DNA of 29,468 bases from an uncultured Lactobacillus sp. (GTDB taxonomy: Bacteria; Bacillota; Bacilli; Lactobacillales; Lactobacillaceae): contig CALYQE010000004.1 in assembly GCA_945281075.1 (NCBI GenBank), forward strand, positions 1 through 29,468, read 5' to 3'. Below are positions 1 to 8,168 of this stretch, piece after piece. The notes beneath the pieces are model-generated. The model was not told the DNA's origin. It was given only the letters and a program-made list of their open reading frames with translations, and ran no database searches. Made by a program: the position numbers and the translations under genes. The stretch's first letter is position 1. Every line of letters begins with the position of its first letter.

Positions 1-46
1 GGAGGACTTTTTTTATCTTTTTAAGTAGGAAACGGAGATTAAGTGC

Positions 47-2371
47 ATGGCACAGAACGAGAAAATCCTCGCTAATGTTTTAGAAATTTTTCGTCATAAT
101 CCCAAAAAACAATATCAGGTAGAGCAGATTGACCGTATGCTTAAACGGGATCGTCTGGGGAGTTTTTCTGATTTAGTTAAGGCTCTGTCTTTTCTCGAGC
201 AGGAGAAAAAGATTATTACCGATGGCAATGGTCACTATCAGTTAGACCAAGAAAAAATCGTGGTTGATGGTACATTTAAAGCCAATAGCAAGGGTTTTGG
301 CTTTGTAAAAGTCGATGATGATGAAATTGACGATATTTTTGTGGCCAAAGATTATACCGCCTACGCAATAGATGGTGACCAGGTACGCGTCAAAATCACT
401 GCTGGTGGGAACCCCTGGAATGGCAAGGGCCCTGAAGGGCAGATTGAAAAAATCATAGAACGCGGAATTGCTAGCTTAGTAGGGGAATTCCACCCAATGA
501 CTGATGAGCAAGTCAAGGCGAGTCATTTTGTTGGTTATGTCCTGAGCGGCAATAAAAAACTAGCTAATTACCGGGTTTATATCAGTGAAGATGGCTTGAG
601 ACCGCAAAAAGGCGATATGGTTAAAGTCTCACTGGCGAATTATCCGGACCAAGACAATCCGGATTCAATGACTGGCGCAGTAACCAAGATTATTGGTAAC
701 AAAAATCTGCCGGGCGTTGACATTATGGCGATTGTTTCTGCTCACGATGTTCGAACTGAATGGGACCAAGAAGCAATAGATCAAGCCAATGCGATCCCGG
801 ATCATGTTACTCCTGAAGAAATAGCTAGTCCGCTGCGTGAAGATATCAGAGAGCAGCCAGCAGTCACGATTGATGGCGACGATTCGAAAGACTTTGATGA
901 TGCGGTTGTTTTGTGGAAATTACCAAATGGCAATTTCCATTTAGGTGTGCATATTGCTGATGTGGCGCACTATATTAAAGAAAACACGCCTTTAGATCAG
1001 GAAGCATTCACGCGTGGCAACAGTACGTACCTAGTTGACCGAGTAATTCCAATGCTGCCTTTTCGACTTTCTAACGGTATTTGCTCACTGAACGAAGGCG
1101 TTGACCGCTTAGTCTTATCCTGTGAGATGGAGTTCACGCCTGCAGGCGAACGGGTAAATTATCGCATTCATCCTTCAGTCATGCGCTCACATGGCCGCAT
1201 GACCTATAATAATGTCAACAAAGTCTTAGATCATAAAGATCATGATGTTTTAGAAGATAAATACACCGAATTAACGCCAATGCTGCAGGAGATGGGCGAA
1301 TTGCATCGGGCGTTGTACCAAAAGCGGCATCAACGCGGGGCAATTGATTTTGAGGAGCCAGAGGCCAAAATTGTTGTTAACGACCAAGGCAAGCCCACAG
1401 ATATTGTTTTACATGATCGGGGAACGGCTGAAAAGATGATTGAGTCTTTTATGCTGGTTGCCAATGAAACAGTCGCTGAGGACTTTTATAAAAAGCATGT
1501 GCCATTTTTATACCGGGTACATGAAACTCCTGATGGAGAGCGGATCAAGGGATTCTTTGAATTCTGCAGTGCCTTTGGGCTAAACATTACGGCGGATCCA
1601 AATCAGGTTAAGCCGATTGACTTACAAAAGGTAGTGGCTAAAACTACTGGCACGCCGGAAGAAGCAGTCGTGCAGATGATGATGTTAAGAAGCTTGAAGC
1701 AGGCGCATTATTCTGAGGAACCACTTGGACACTTTGGTCTGGCAGCGAAGTTTTATACGCACTTCACTTCGCCAATCAGACGGTATTCTGATTTGATGGT
1801 TCACCGGATGATTCATGCTTATAGTGAAGAAGGCACCAGCCAAAAAGTCAAAGATCATTTTACCAGCTGCTTACCTGAAGTGGCAGAACAGACTTCGACG
1901 CAGGAAAGAGTTTCAATTGATACAGAGCGGGAAACAAATGATTTGAAGATGACCGAGTATATGGCTGATCAAGTTGGTCAGCACTTTGATGCCGTGGTCT
2001 CATCAGTGACTAGCTTTGGAATGTTTATTCAGTTGCCGAACACCGTCGAAGGATTGATTCATATTTCTAATTTGAACGATGACTTTTATAGCTTCAACGA
2101 AAAGAATTTGACGCTTACGGGACAGGGAACGCACAAGCAATATCATGTTGGGATGCCGATCAAGGTCACACTGACGAATGCCAATGTTGAACAACATCAG
2201 CTTGATTTTGAAATTTACGATCCCAACGCACCGAAAAAGGCGCATCATAATCGTGGCAATAATAACAGACGTCGTGGCAATCGCGGCTTTAACAACGATC
2301 ACGGGCTCCGCGGCGCCAGCAATGCACGTAAAAACGGTAATCATCCGCATTTTAGTAAATACAAGCATTAG
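47..2371 (+). CDS. rnr: Ribonuclease R (3'-5' exoribonuclease)
   Basis: The 774-residue protein matches RNase R in length and domain order: an N-terminal winged helix (about 1-70), cold-shock domains (about 70-250), the RNB catalytic domain and a C-terminal S1 domain (about 640-720). The catalytic aspartate cluster is visible as DGDDSKDFDDA at about residues 276-286. RNase R degrades structured RNA processively and works with SmpB/tmRNA in clearing non-stop mRNAs. The last 40 or so residues are basic and low-complexity, rich in Asn, Arg, Gly and His, as in other RNase R tails. The ATG at 47 has a CGGAGA ribosome site 8 nt upstream. smpB follows after only 9 nt, so the two are co-transcribed. 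The promoter probably lies left of the window. Confidence 0.97.
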   Translation: MAQNEKILANVLEIFRHNPKKQYQVEQIDRMLKRDRLGSFSDLVKALSFLEQEKKIITDGNGHYQLDQEKIVVDGTFKANSKGFGFVKVDDDEIDDIFVAKDYTAYAIDGDQVRVKITAGGNPWNGKGPEGQIEKIIERGIASLVGEFHPMTDEQVKASHFVGYVLSGNKKLANYRVYISEDGLRPQKGDMVKVSLANYPDQDNPDSMTGAVTKIIGNKNLPGVDIMAIVSAHDVRTEWDQEAIDQANAIPDHVTPEEIASPLREDIREQPAVTIDGDDSKDFDDAVVLWKLPNGNFHLGVHIADVAHYIKENTPLDQEAFTRGNSTYLVDRVIPMLPFRLSNGICSLNEGVDRLVLSCEMEFTPAGERVNYRIHPSVMRSHGRMTYNNVNKVLDHKDHDVLEDKYTELTPMLQEMGELHRALYQKRHQRGAIDFEEPEAKIVVNDQGKPTDIVLHDRGTAEKMIESFMLVANETVAEDFYKKHVPFLYRVHETPDGERIKGFFEFCSAFGLNITADPNQVKPIDLQKVVAKTTGTPEEAVVQMMMLRSLKQAHYSEEPLGHFGLAAKFYTHFTSPIRRYSDLMVHRMIHAYSEEGTSQKVKDHFTSCLPEVAEQTSTQERVSIDTERETNDLKMTEYMADQVGQHFDAVVSSVTSFGMFIQLPNTVEGLIHISNLNDDFYSFNEKNLTLTGQGTHKQYHVGMPIKVTLTNANVEQHQLDFEIYDPNAPKKAHHNRGNNNRRRGNRGFNNDHGLRGASNARKNGNHPHFSKYKH

Positions 2372-2380
2372 GACTGAAAA

Positions 2381-2839
2381 GTGAAAAAACAAGATAATGA
2401 GAACTTAATTGCTCAGAATAAAAAAGCACATCACGACTATTTTGTTAAAGAAACTTTCGAGGCAGGTATTGCACTAACCGGGACAGAAATCAAGTCTGTC
2501 CGTGCCCGAAGAATCAATTTGCGTGATGGGTATGTTCAGATCATTAATGGCTCAGCATATTTGGAAAATGTTCATATTAGCGAATATAAAGAGGGCAACC
2601 GCTACAACCATGAACCCTTGAGAAGAAGGCGCCTCTTGCTGCATAAAAAAGAAATCATGCGTTTGGCAAAAGAACAGTCAGAGCGTGGAATTGCGATTAT
2701 TCCGCTTAAAGTTTACCTCAAACATGGTTTTGCCAAAGTCTTAATTGGTGTTGGCCAAGGGAAGAAAATGTATGATAAGCGTGAAACGATTAAGAAACGT
2801 GATCAAGAGCGCGAATTGCGGCGGCAATATAAAATTTAA
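2381..2839 (+). CDS. smpB: SsrA-binding protein SmpB
   Basis: SmpB binds tmRNA and delivers it to stalled ribosomes for trans-translation. The 152-residue product has the family length and the conserved sequence [13 protein letters not shown] near residue 30, the [16 protein letters not shown] segment, and a basic C-terminal tail ending in RRQYKI that reads the empty mRNA channel. The start is GTG at 2381, since no ATG fits the N-terminus; the preceding stop of rnr is 9 nt upstream and the local ribosome site is weak, which suggests translational coupling to rnr. The rnr-smpB pairing is the classic Firmicutes arrangement. No tmRNA gene (ssrA) could be recognised downstream in this window. Confidence 0.97.
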   Translation: MKKQDNENLIAQNKKAHHDYFVKETFEAGIALTGTEIKSVRARRINLRDGYVQIINGSAYLENVHISEYKEGNRYNHEPLRRRRLLLHKKEIMRLAKEQSERGIAIIPLKVYLKHGFAKVLIGVGQGKKMYDKRETIKKRDQERELRRQYKI

Positions 2840-2844
2840 CTTCA

Positions 2845-2881
2845 CAGTTTGGTTGAAAAAATTAACCAAACTGTTTTTTTA
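2845..2881 (+). terminator. Terminator of the rnr-smpB operon
   Basis: A perfect 10-bp stem (CAGTTTGGTT at 2845-2854 with AACCAAACTG at 2864-2873) and a 9-nt loop are followed by seven T residues. It sits just after the smpB stop. Confidence 0.92.
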
Positions 2882-3249
2882 TTAGCCGGAAGTCAGCGAT
2901 TTCAACTTTTTAATTTTTTTAAATTAATTGCTTTTTTAAAAATATATAAATAACAAGAGTTACTAAAGTGATAATTAAGTTAATGATTTGAGCAAGCTTG
3001 CTACAAAGTTAACAAATTTTTTTTCGTGTCTTTTAGTATTAACATTGCAATATTTTCGATTATTTATTAAGATAAATAGTGTAAAAATAACTAGTTTGAG
3101 CAAAAAGGCAAATACGACTACATTTCTAGGATACAAGCAAGATTTCCCATATTCGAGACAAATTGTGAAATGTTTCTGCTTAAAACTGATTGGTAAAAAA
3201 AGTAAAAGTAAGATTAGTGTGCCTAGTATAGTAGTATGTAAGGATTTGA
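2882..3249. other. AT-rich gap with no supportable gene
   Basis: About 370 bases lie between the smpB terminator and the nitroreductase. A TTG-initiated open frame (2988-3266) exists but has no ribosome site and a composition typical of random AT-rich sequence, so it is not called. A 12-bp palindrome AGCAAGCTTGCT lies near 2991-3002. A weak -10-like TATAGT at 3227-3232 could serve the nitroreductase, but no matching -35 is seen. tmRNA, tRNA and riboswitch hallmarks were looked for and not found. Confidence 0.55.
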
Positions 3250-3912
3250 ATGATAATGGAATTTGATGAAGTCTATAGTCAAGAAAGAGTAACCCGGAAG
3301 TTTACCAACAGAAAAGTTAATGAAAAATTACTTGCTGACATAATTGAGCGGGCACAACAGTCACCTTCATTACTTAATTCACAACCTTGGAAGGTTTACT
3401 TATTAGCTGGTGATGCACTGGCAAATTTACGCAAAGAAGTAATGCAACAGATTAAGGATAAAGTTGAGCCGCATGAAGACTTCGTCAAGATGCTGTCACT
3501 TAATTGGGATCCGTATCCAAGCCAAAACATGGCAGCAGTTGGTGCTTCCCAACCCTATTTTTTCCATAATAAAATGGATTTGTTCACAGAATCAAATAAC
3601 ACGATGTTTAATGCGCAAGATGTAGCTTTTTTAACTATTCCTGAGGCTTCTCCTGCATGGTCTGTTTATGATTTGGGTGTTTTCTCACAAAGCATTATGC
3701 TGCTTGCAATTAATGAAGGCCTTGCTGTGATGCCGGCGCACTCAATGGTTTCATATCCTGAGCTTGTGCGCAAATATGCTGATATTCCTAATGGTGAGAT
3801 TATTGGCATGGCAATTGGTCTGGGCTACAAAGACAAGGCAGCTGAGGTCAATGACCCAAAGTATGTCCCTGCTAGATTGCCTTTTAAGAAAATCTACAAA
3901 TTTATTAAGTAA
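3250..3912 (+). CDS. Nitroreductase family protein (FMN-dependent oxidoreductase)
   Basis: The 220-residue product has the nitroreductase-family layout: an N-terminal ERVTRKFTNRKV segment contributing FMN-phosphate contacts, followed by RAQQSPSLLNSQPWKVYLL around residues 34-52, the typical flavin-binding region. The C-terminal part has MPAHSMVSYPELVRK and a GMAIGLGY strand, also typical. Members are homodimeric cytosolic enzymes using NAD(P)H to reduce nitro compounds, quinones or other electrophiles; the natural substrate here cannot be read from sequence. ATG 3250 has AGGA 5 nt upstream; a second ATG at 3256 is possible and changes only two residues. It appears monocistronic, and no clear terminator separates it from the next gene. 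Confidence 0.9.
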   Translation: MIMEFDEVYSQERVTRKFTNRKVNEKLLADIIERAQQSPSLLNSQPWKVYLLAGDALANLRKEVMQQIKDKVEPHEDFVKMLSLNWDPYPSQNMAAVGASQPYFFHNKMDLFTESNNTMFNAQDVAFLTIPEASPAWSVYDLGVFSQSIMLLAINEGLAVMPAHSMVSYPELVRKYADIPNGEIIGMAIGLGYKDKAAEVNDPKYVPARLPFKKIYKFIK

Positions 3913-3938
3913 ATTGTCCCTTTTTGTTAAAATTAAAG

Positions 3939-3947
3939 TGCTATAAA
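3939..3947 (+). promoter_or_regulatory. Extended -10 promoter of the CNNM/CBS gene
   Basis: TGCTATAAA is an extended -10 element (TG, one base, TATAAA) about 45 nt before the TTG start at 3993. No well-spaced -35 is seen, as expected for extended -10 promoters. Confidence 0.45.
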
Positions 3948-3992
3948 TGTTAAAATGTATCAAACGATTTTTTACAAAAGGTGACATAAACT

Positions 3993-5336
3993 TTGAATAC
4001 AACCCAAATAATTACTAATTTAATAGCAACTTTAGTGATTTTTGTTTTCGCAGCGTTTTTTGTGGCAGCGGAATTTGCTTTGGTCCAAACAAGATCAAGT
4101 CAGCTTGAAGACATGCTGACCAATAAAACGGGAAATAGTCGCAAAATAAAACGCGCCTTACATATGACCCATAACCTGAATGAATACTTATCCACAACCC
4201 AAGTAGGTACTACTTTAGTCGGGGTTGTTTTGGGCTGGTTTTCTGCTGACACGTTTGCGGCCATTTTTGCTAATCTAATGAACCTAACGCAACTAAATCA
4301 TTCTTTAGTGCGGTCAATCAGTGCAGTTTTAGGCGTCATTTTTTTGACGTACTTAGAAGTAGTTGTCACTGAGATTGTGCCCAAGAATATTGCGATTGAT
4401 ATGCCGGTCAAGATTCTCTTGGGAATAGTAACGCCGCTTCAGCTCTTCCATACTTTAGTCTATCCTTTCGTATGGCTGCTTAATACAAGCTCCAATGGCT
4501 TATTAAAAGCTATCGGCTTTGAGCCTGCTGATGAAGAAAATCAGGTGTATTCGCAATCGGAAATTATTAAATTATCGCGTAAAGCAGTTCATGGCGGGTC
4601 ATTAGATAAAAATGATTTGACCTATATGAAACGTGCTTTTGAGCTTAACGATAAAGTGGCCAAAGATATTATGACCGACCGCACACGGTTAGTGGTCATT
4701 AATTCTACTGATACGATTAAGCAGGCCTTAAAGCTGTATCTTGATGAGGGCTCGAGCCGGATTCCAGTTGTGCGCGATAATAATAAAGATGACATTGTTG
4801 GCTATATGTATGCCTTTGATGTGGTTCAGCAAAGCCAAATTGACGACCAGGTACCAGTTACCCGTATCATCAGGACAATGATTACTGTGCCAGAATCAAT
4901 GCAGATTCAGGATATTTTGCACCTAATGATTAAAAAGCACACGCCGATCGTTCTGGTAGTTGATGAATACGGCGGCACCAGTGGTATTGTGACTGATAAA
5001 GATATTTACGAAGAACTCTTTGGAACCGTTAAAGATGAGATTGATGATGTTTCAGATGATTACATCATTAAGGATAAGAAGGGGAATATCCACGTTTCTG
5101 GTAAAACGACACTGTATGATTTTGCCCGCTATTTTCGTAAAGACCTAAAAAGTTTTCAAAAAAGCGATATTATTACCATTGGTGGATATATGATGGAGCA
5201 TTATCCAGAGCTGAAAGAAAATGAAACAGTTGATGTGGAAAACTTTTCTTTCAAGCTTGAAAATATCGAGCAGGGCTTTATGCGCTGGTTTATCGTTAAA
5301 CCACTTGACCAAAATGAGCCGCATGAAGCAGAATAA
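3993..5336 (+). CDS. CNNM/CBS-domain membrane protein (HlyC/CorC-TlyC family)
   Basis: At 447 residues this has the full family architecture: an N-terminal CNNM (DUF21) domain with about four hydrophobic segments (residues about 5-170, including the motifs AAEFALVQTRSS and VVTEIVPKNIA), a CBS-domain pair (about 215-335, with DIMTDRTRLVVI and VVDEYGGTSGIVTD) and a C-terminal CorC/HlyC domain (about 355-440). Family members are membrane proteins linked to magnesium and cobalt export or homeostasis; the older label hemolysin is historical. The TTG start is supported by AAAGGTGA 8 nt upstream. It is a single-gene unit ending at a bidirectional terminator shared with hpt. Confidence 0.92.
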   Translation: MNTTQIITNLIATLVIFVFAAFFVAAEFALVQTRSSQLEDMLTNKTGNSRKIKRALHMTHNLNEYLSTTQVGTTLVGVVLGWFSADTFAAIFANLMNLTQLNHSLVRSISAVLGVIFLTYLEVVVTEIVPKNIAIDMPVKILLGIVTPLQLFHTLVYPFVWLLNTSSNGLLKAIGFEPADEENQVYSQSEIIKLSRKAVHGGSLDKNDLTYMKRAFELNDKVAKDIMTDRTRLVVINSTDTIKQALKLYLDEGSSRIPVVRDNNKDDIVGYMYAFDVVQQSQIDDQVPVTRIIRTMITVPESMQIQDILHLMIKKHTPIVLVVDEYGGTSGIVTDKDIYEELFGTVKDEIDDVSDDYIIKDKKGNIHVSGKTTLYDFARYFRKDLKSFQKSDIITIGGYMMEHYPELKENETVDVENFSFKLENIEQGFMRWFIVKPLDQNEPHEAE

Positions 5337-5343
5337 AGCTAAC

Positions 5344-5373
5344 AAAAAAGGGGCAATTAAGCTCCTTTTTTTT
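5344..5373. terminator. Bidirectional terminator between CNNM gene and hpt
   Basis: AAAAAAGGGGC (5344-5354) pairs with GCTCCTTTTTT (5361-5371) around a 6-nt loop, with one G-U pair. T runs on both strands let it end both convergent transcripts. It slightly overlaps the hpt stop codon. Confidence 0.88.
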
Positions 5374-5941
5374 ATTTATTAGCGGCAAGTTTGATTGCTT
5401 CTGGCTTTAAAACGCCAATGTAACGAAGATTACGGTAAAAACTCATGAAGTCAAGGCCATAGCCGACAACAAATTCGTTCCCCACTTTGGAGCCATAATA
5501 TTCAACATCAATATCAATTTGCCGATTGGCCTTTTTGTTGAGCAAGACACAGCATTTAACGCTTTTCGCCCCACGCTTTTTGAGCAGCTCTTTCATGAAT
5601 TTGAGCGTTAGTCCAGTATCCACAATGTCTTCCACAATTAAAACATCACGATCCTTAACATCAGTAGCTAGATCAGAAATAATTTTAACCTGTCCAGACG
5701 ATTCAAGACTATCACCGTAGCTTGAAACGTCCATAAAATCGATTTGCTCTTTGACGTTCATTTCACGTACAAGGTCAGTTAAAAAGAAAATTGCCCCTTT
5801 TAGCGCCCCGACAATCAGTGGCTTTTTACCAGCATAATCTTCTGTCAACTGTTTCCCCAATTTGACGCACATGTTGTGAATATCTTGTTCGGTAAACAGT
5901 TTGTGATCAATAATATTATCAATATTGTCGTTCTTCGGCAT
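5372..5941 (-). CDS. hpt: Hypoxanthine phosphoribosyltransferase
   Basis: This 189-residue type I phosphoribosyltransferase salvages hypoxanthine (and usually guanine) to IMP and GMP using PRPP. The PRPP-binding motif LIVEDIVDTGLT is at residues 101-112 with the acidic pair E104-D105. The LKGA loop is at 48-51, and the purine-contacting FVVGYGLD segment is at 157-164. The ATG has an AGGG-type ribosome site about 8 nt upstream on the minus strand. In many Firmicutes hpt lies between tilS and ftsH; here it stands alone, convergent with the CNNM gene and divergent from the M42 peptidase. Confidence 0.95.
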   Translation of the reverse strand: MPKNDNIDNIIDHKLFTEQDIHNMCVKLGKQLTEDYAGKKPLIVGALKGAIFFLTDLVREMNVKEQIDFMDVSSYGDSLESSGQVKIISDLATDVKDRDVLIVEDIVDTGLTLKFMKELLKKRGAKSVKCCVLLNKKANRQIDIDVEYYGSKVGNEFVVGYGLDFMSFYRNLRYIGVLKPEAIKLAANK

Positions 5942-6134
5942 TTATCTACCCTTCATTTAGCAAAATAAAATCTTAATAAAATCGATTATATCATTTTTCA
6001 TATGAAAAAGTAGTGTTTTTCAAGCTTTTTTCGGGCTTTTGCCAGCAAATTACGGACAAAAAAACTGAATTAAAGAAAAATAATACGATTAACTGAAAAT
6101 TAACTTAATTTATTGGTTTTAAAGGAGATGTTTT

Positions 6135-6143
6135 TGCTACAAT
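6135..6143 (+). promoter_or_regulatory. Extended -10 promoter of the M42 peptidase
   Basis: TGCTACAAT is an extended -10 about 40 nt before the ATG at 6183; TTGGTT at 6113-6118 could act as a poorly spaced (19 nt) -35. Confidence 0.5.
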
Positions 6144-6182
6144 TAGAAACAAGAATTTAAATAAGCGAAAGGCAATAGTAAG

Positions 6183-7268
6183 ATGAAAAAAGAACAAGAA
6201 ATCAAAATGCTCAAAGCTTTTTCGGATGCAAATTCGACTTCTGGCTTTGAAGGCGAATTCGTTAAGCTATTTACTGAAACGGTGAAAGACATTGCTAACG
6301 TTAAAGTTGACGGGATGCTGAATGTCTACGCGTCTAAAAAGGAGAATAAGCATGGGTGCCCCGTAATCCAACTTGACGCGCACTCTGATTCGGTTGGTTT
6401 TATTACTCAAGCGGTCAGACCCAACGGCATGATTAAGTTTGTTCCACTCGGTGGCTGGGTTAAATATAATATCCCGGCACTACGAGTTCGAATTAAAAAC
6501 CGTGATGGCGACTACATTCCAGGCGTTGTTGCCACTAAGCCGCCTCACTTTATGACTGAAGAAGAGCGCAACAATGTTCCTGAAGTTGAAAATATGTCAA
6601 TTGATGTTGGTTCATCTTCAAGAGAAGAAACAATCAATGACTACAAGATTGACACGGGCTGCCCAATCTTTGTGGATGTTAAATGTGAATATAACGAAAA
6701 ATCAGGCCTCTTCTTTGGTAAAGATTTTGACGATCGTTTTGGTGCTGCAGCAATGGCCGATGTCCTTGACGTCCTGAATGGAGAAGAAACTGACTTTAAC
6801 GTAGTTGCGGCACTTTCAAGCCAAGAAGAAGTTGGTTTACGTGGTGCTTATGTAACGACAAGAGCCATTAAGCCCGATTTAGGAATTGTGCTTGAGTCTT
6901 GCCCTGCAGACGATACCTTTACGCCAGAATGGCTGTCGCAGACGGGCCTGAAACGTGGACCAATGCTACGTGACATGGACACTTCATTTTTACCTAATCC
7001 GAAGTTTCAGCAATATGCTTGTGAAATAGCCGATCGCAACCATCTGCCTTATACGCGGTCTGTCCGCACGGGCGGAGGCCAGGATGGTGCAGCAATGTAT
7101 TATGAAAACGGTGCTCCGACCATTGTTATCGGTATTCCGGTACGTTATGAGCATTCGGCATATTGCTTTAGCGCTTATCAAGATTTTAAAGCGGCAGTAG
7201 ACTTAACTGTTGCGATTATTCGTGATCTAACGCCTGAAAAACTGGCCAGCTTTAGTAATTTTGAGTAG
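6183..7268 (+). CDS. M42 family metallopeptidase (glutamyl aminopeptidase / deblocking aminopeptidase type)
   Basis: The 361-residue protein has the di-metal M42 signature: QLDAHSDSVGF (metal-binding H67), GKDFDDRFGAA (bridging Asp at 183/184), SSQEEVGLRGA (catalytic E215, metal ligand E216), ESCPADDTF (acidic ligand near 243) and a C-terminal RYEHSAYC with metal-binding H324. M42 enzymes are cytosolic, usually large tetrahedral aminopeptidases that trim N-terminal residues from peptides taken up during growth on protein. PepA of lactic acid bacteria, which prefers Glu/Asp, belongs here, but specificity cannot be assigned from sequence. The ATG has AAAGG about 10 nt upstream. The gene is monocistronic, between its own promoter and the TPP riboswitch promoter. 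Confidence 0.93.
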   Translation: MKKEQEIKMLKAFSDANSTSGFEGEFVKLFTETVKDIANVKVDGMLNVYASKKENKHGCPVIQLDAHSDSVGFITQAVRPNGMIKFVPLGGWVKYNIPALRVRIKNRDGDYIPGVVATKPPHFMTEEERNNVPEVENMSIDVGSSSREETINDYKIDTGCPIFVDVKCEYNEKSGLFFGKDFDDRFGAAAMADVLDVLNGEETDFNVVAALSSQEEVGLRGAYVTTRAIKPDLGIVLESCPADDTFTPEWLSQTGLKRGPMLRDMDTSFLPNPKFQQYACEIADRNHLPYTRSVRTGGGQDGAAMYYENGAPTIVIGIPVRYEHSAYCFSAYQDFKAAVDLTVAIIRDLTPEKLASFSNFE

Positions 7269-7294
7269 ATTAATAATTCTGCCAGCCTCCATTG

Positions 7295-7303
7295 TGCTAT
7301 AAT
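7295..7303 (+). promoter_or_regulatory. Promoter of the TPP riboswitch-ykoE unit
   Basis: TGCTATAAT is a perfect extended -10 placed so that transcription would begin near 7310, just before the riboswitch aptamer. Confidence 0.65.
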
Positions 7304-7320
7304 AATTAAAATAAATAAAG

Positions 7321-7394
7321 TCACTAGGGGTGCAAATTTAGCTGAGAAATACCCTCTGAACCTGAACAGGATAATACCTGCGCTAGGGAAGTGT
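7321..7394 (+). promoter_or_regulatory. TPP (thiamine pyrophosphate) riboswitch, THI element
   Basis: The conserved aptamer blocks are present in order: the AGGGGTGC segment (7326-7333), CTGAGA (7342-7347), ACCCTCTGAACCTGA starting at 7351, CAGGATAATACCTGCG, and AGGGAAGTG (7385-7393). P1 is formed by CACT (7322-7325) with AGTG (7390-7393). It senses thiamine pyrophosphate and controls the downstream ykoE. Confidence 0.96.
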
Positions 7395-7413
7395 ATCAAA
7401 AAGATTCACGCGT

Positions 7414-7452
7414 ACTCCTACTGACTGTATAAGGTTAGTTAGGAGTTTTTTT
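7414..7452 (+). terminator. Riboswitch-controlled terminator (also masks the ykoE ribosome site)
   Basis: ACTCCTACTGACT (7414-7426) pairs with GGTTAGTTAGGAGT (7433-7446) with one bulged T, followed by a T run reaching the ykoE ATG. The AGGAG at 7441-7445 is both the 3' arm of the stem and the only ribosome site of ykoE. A competing antiterminator can be drawn from TAGGG (7384-7388) with CTCCTA (7415-7420) and GTG (7391-7393) with CAC (7407-7409), which would break P1. Confidence 0.82.
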
Positions 7453-8037
7453 ATGTTCACAAGATCTTCAAAATGGAATGTCAAAGCAATTATCTTAGTT
7501 GCTTTAATTGGAATTATTATGGGAGTAATCTACACCTATGGCTTTAACTGGGCCTATAATGTTATCAAAATGTTATTGCTTCCGACAGGTTTTGCGCCAT
7601 TAACAGATACGGTCTTTGCGGGCCTGTGGCTGATGGCAGCACCGCTGGCAATGTACTTCGTCCCAACCGTTGGTTCAGGAACGATTGGGGAAACTTTGGC
7701 GGCAATTGTAGAAATGGCAATCGGCGGCCAGTGGGGAGCCGTAACTATTTTAGCTGGTGTAATTCAAGGCGCCACAAATGAAATTGGCTTCTTTCCTAAA
7801 AAAGAACGTTACCAGCGTTTCTCTTGGAAGAGCGTACTGACAGGGGCTTTCTTTGCTGGTTTAGGCAGCTATATTCCGACTTATTTTCTTTATGGTTGGT
7901 CAAAATATAGTGTGCAACTGCAGATCGCAATGTTTATTACTACTATCATTTCGGCCTTTGGTTTTGATGGGGTACTAGTTAAGCTGATTACCAACTTGTT
8001 TGATCGATCCCTCAAACCAAAAATTGATTACTATTAA
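7453..8037 (+). CDS. ykoE: YkoE-type ECF transporter substrate-binding (S) subunit for thiamine precursor
   Basis: The 194-residue protein has about five to six hydrophobic segments and matches the YkoE family: VGSGTIGETLAAIVEMAIGG (about residues 74-93) and GVIQGATNEIGFF (about 102-114) carry the conserved GE, VE and QG..E pattern. YkoE is the substrate-recognition subunit of the YkoEDC ECF importer for thiamine or its hydroxymethylpyrimidine moiety, which fits the TPP riboswitch directly upstream. The ATG at 7453 follows AGGAG by 7 nt. The usual partner ATPase (ykoD) and transmembrane (ykoC) genes are absent; a sugar-PTS island begins instead within 40 bp. It may use a shared ECF module encoded elsewhere. 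The exact ligand is inference. Confidence 0.87.
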   Translation: MFTRSSKWNVKAIILVALIGIIMGVIYTYGFNWAYNVIKMLLLPTGFAPLTDTVFAGLWLMAAPLAMYFVPTVGSGTIGETLAAIVEMAIGGQWGAVTILAGVIQGATNEIGFFPKKERYQRFSWKSVLTGAFFAGLGSYIPTYFLYGWSKYSVQLQIAMFITTIISAFGFDGVLVKLITNLFDRSLKPKIDYY

Positions 8038-8071
8038 AAATACTTTTTATTTGACAAAATACATTAAGATA

Positions 8072-8099
8072 TTGACAAAAAATATTATTAGGCTAATAT
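8072..8099 (+). promoter_or_regulatory. Promoter of the antiterminator-mannose PTS operon
   Basis: A perfect -35 TTGACA (8072-8077) is followed after 16 nt by TAATAT (8094-8099). A second TTGACA at 8051-8056 has no partner -10. The cre-like site lies immediately downstream. Confidence 0.65.
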
Positions 8100-8105
8100 T
8101 AAAAA

Positions 8106-8119
8106 CGTAGGCGCTTACA
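8106..8119 (+). promoter_or_regulatory. cre-like operator (CcpA site)
   Basis: CGTAGGCGCTTACA matches the cre consensus TGWAANCGNTNWCA at all but two defined positions (1 and 5). It covers the expected transcription start of the preceding promoter, a position where CcpA binding represses. Confidence 0.6.
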
Positions 8120-8168
8120 AATGTTGTTGATGTTAAAAATATAATCATTTAAATATTAGGTGATAATC

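Noticed and set aside
1..16. GGAGGAC followed by a T run at the window start, possibly half of a terminator
   Set aside because: The 5' arm would lie outside the window, so it cannot be supported.
2882..3249. Possible ssrA (tmRNA) downstream of smpB
   Set aside because: No tRNA-like ends, no tag-peptide reading frame and very low GC; the gene must be elsewhere.
2988..3266. TTG-initiated 92-codon open frame before the nitroreductase
   Set aside because: No ribosome site, no recognisable motif, composition of AT-rich noncoding DNA, and it overlaps the nitroreductase start.
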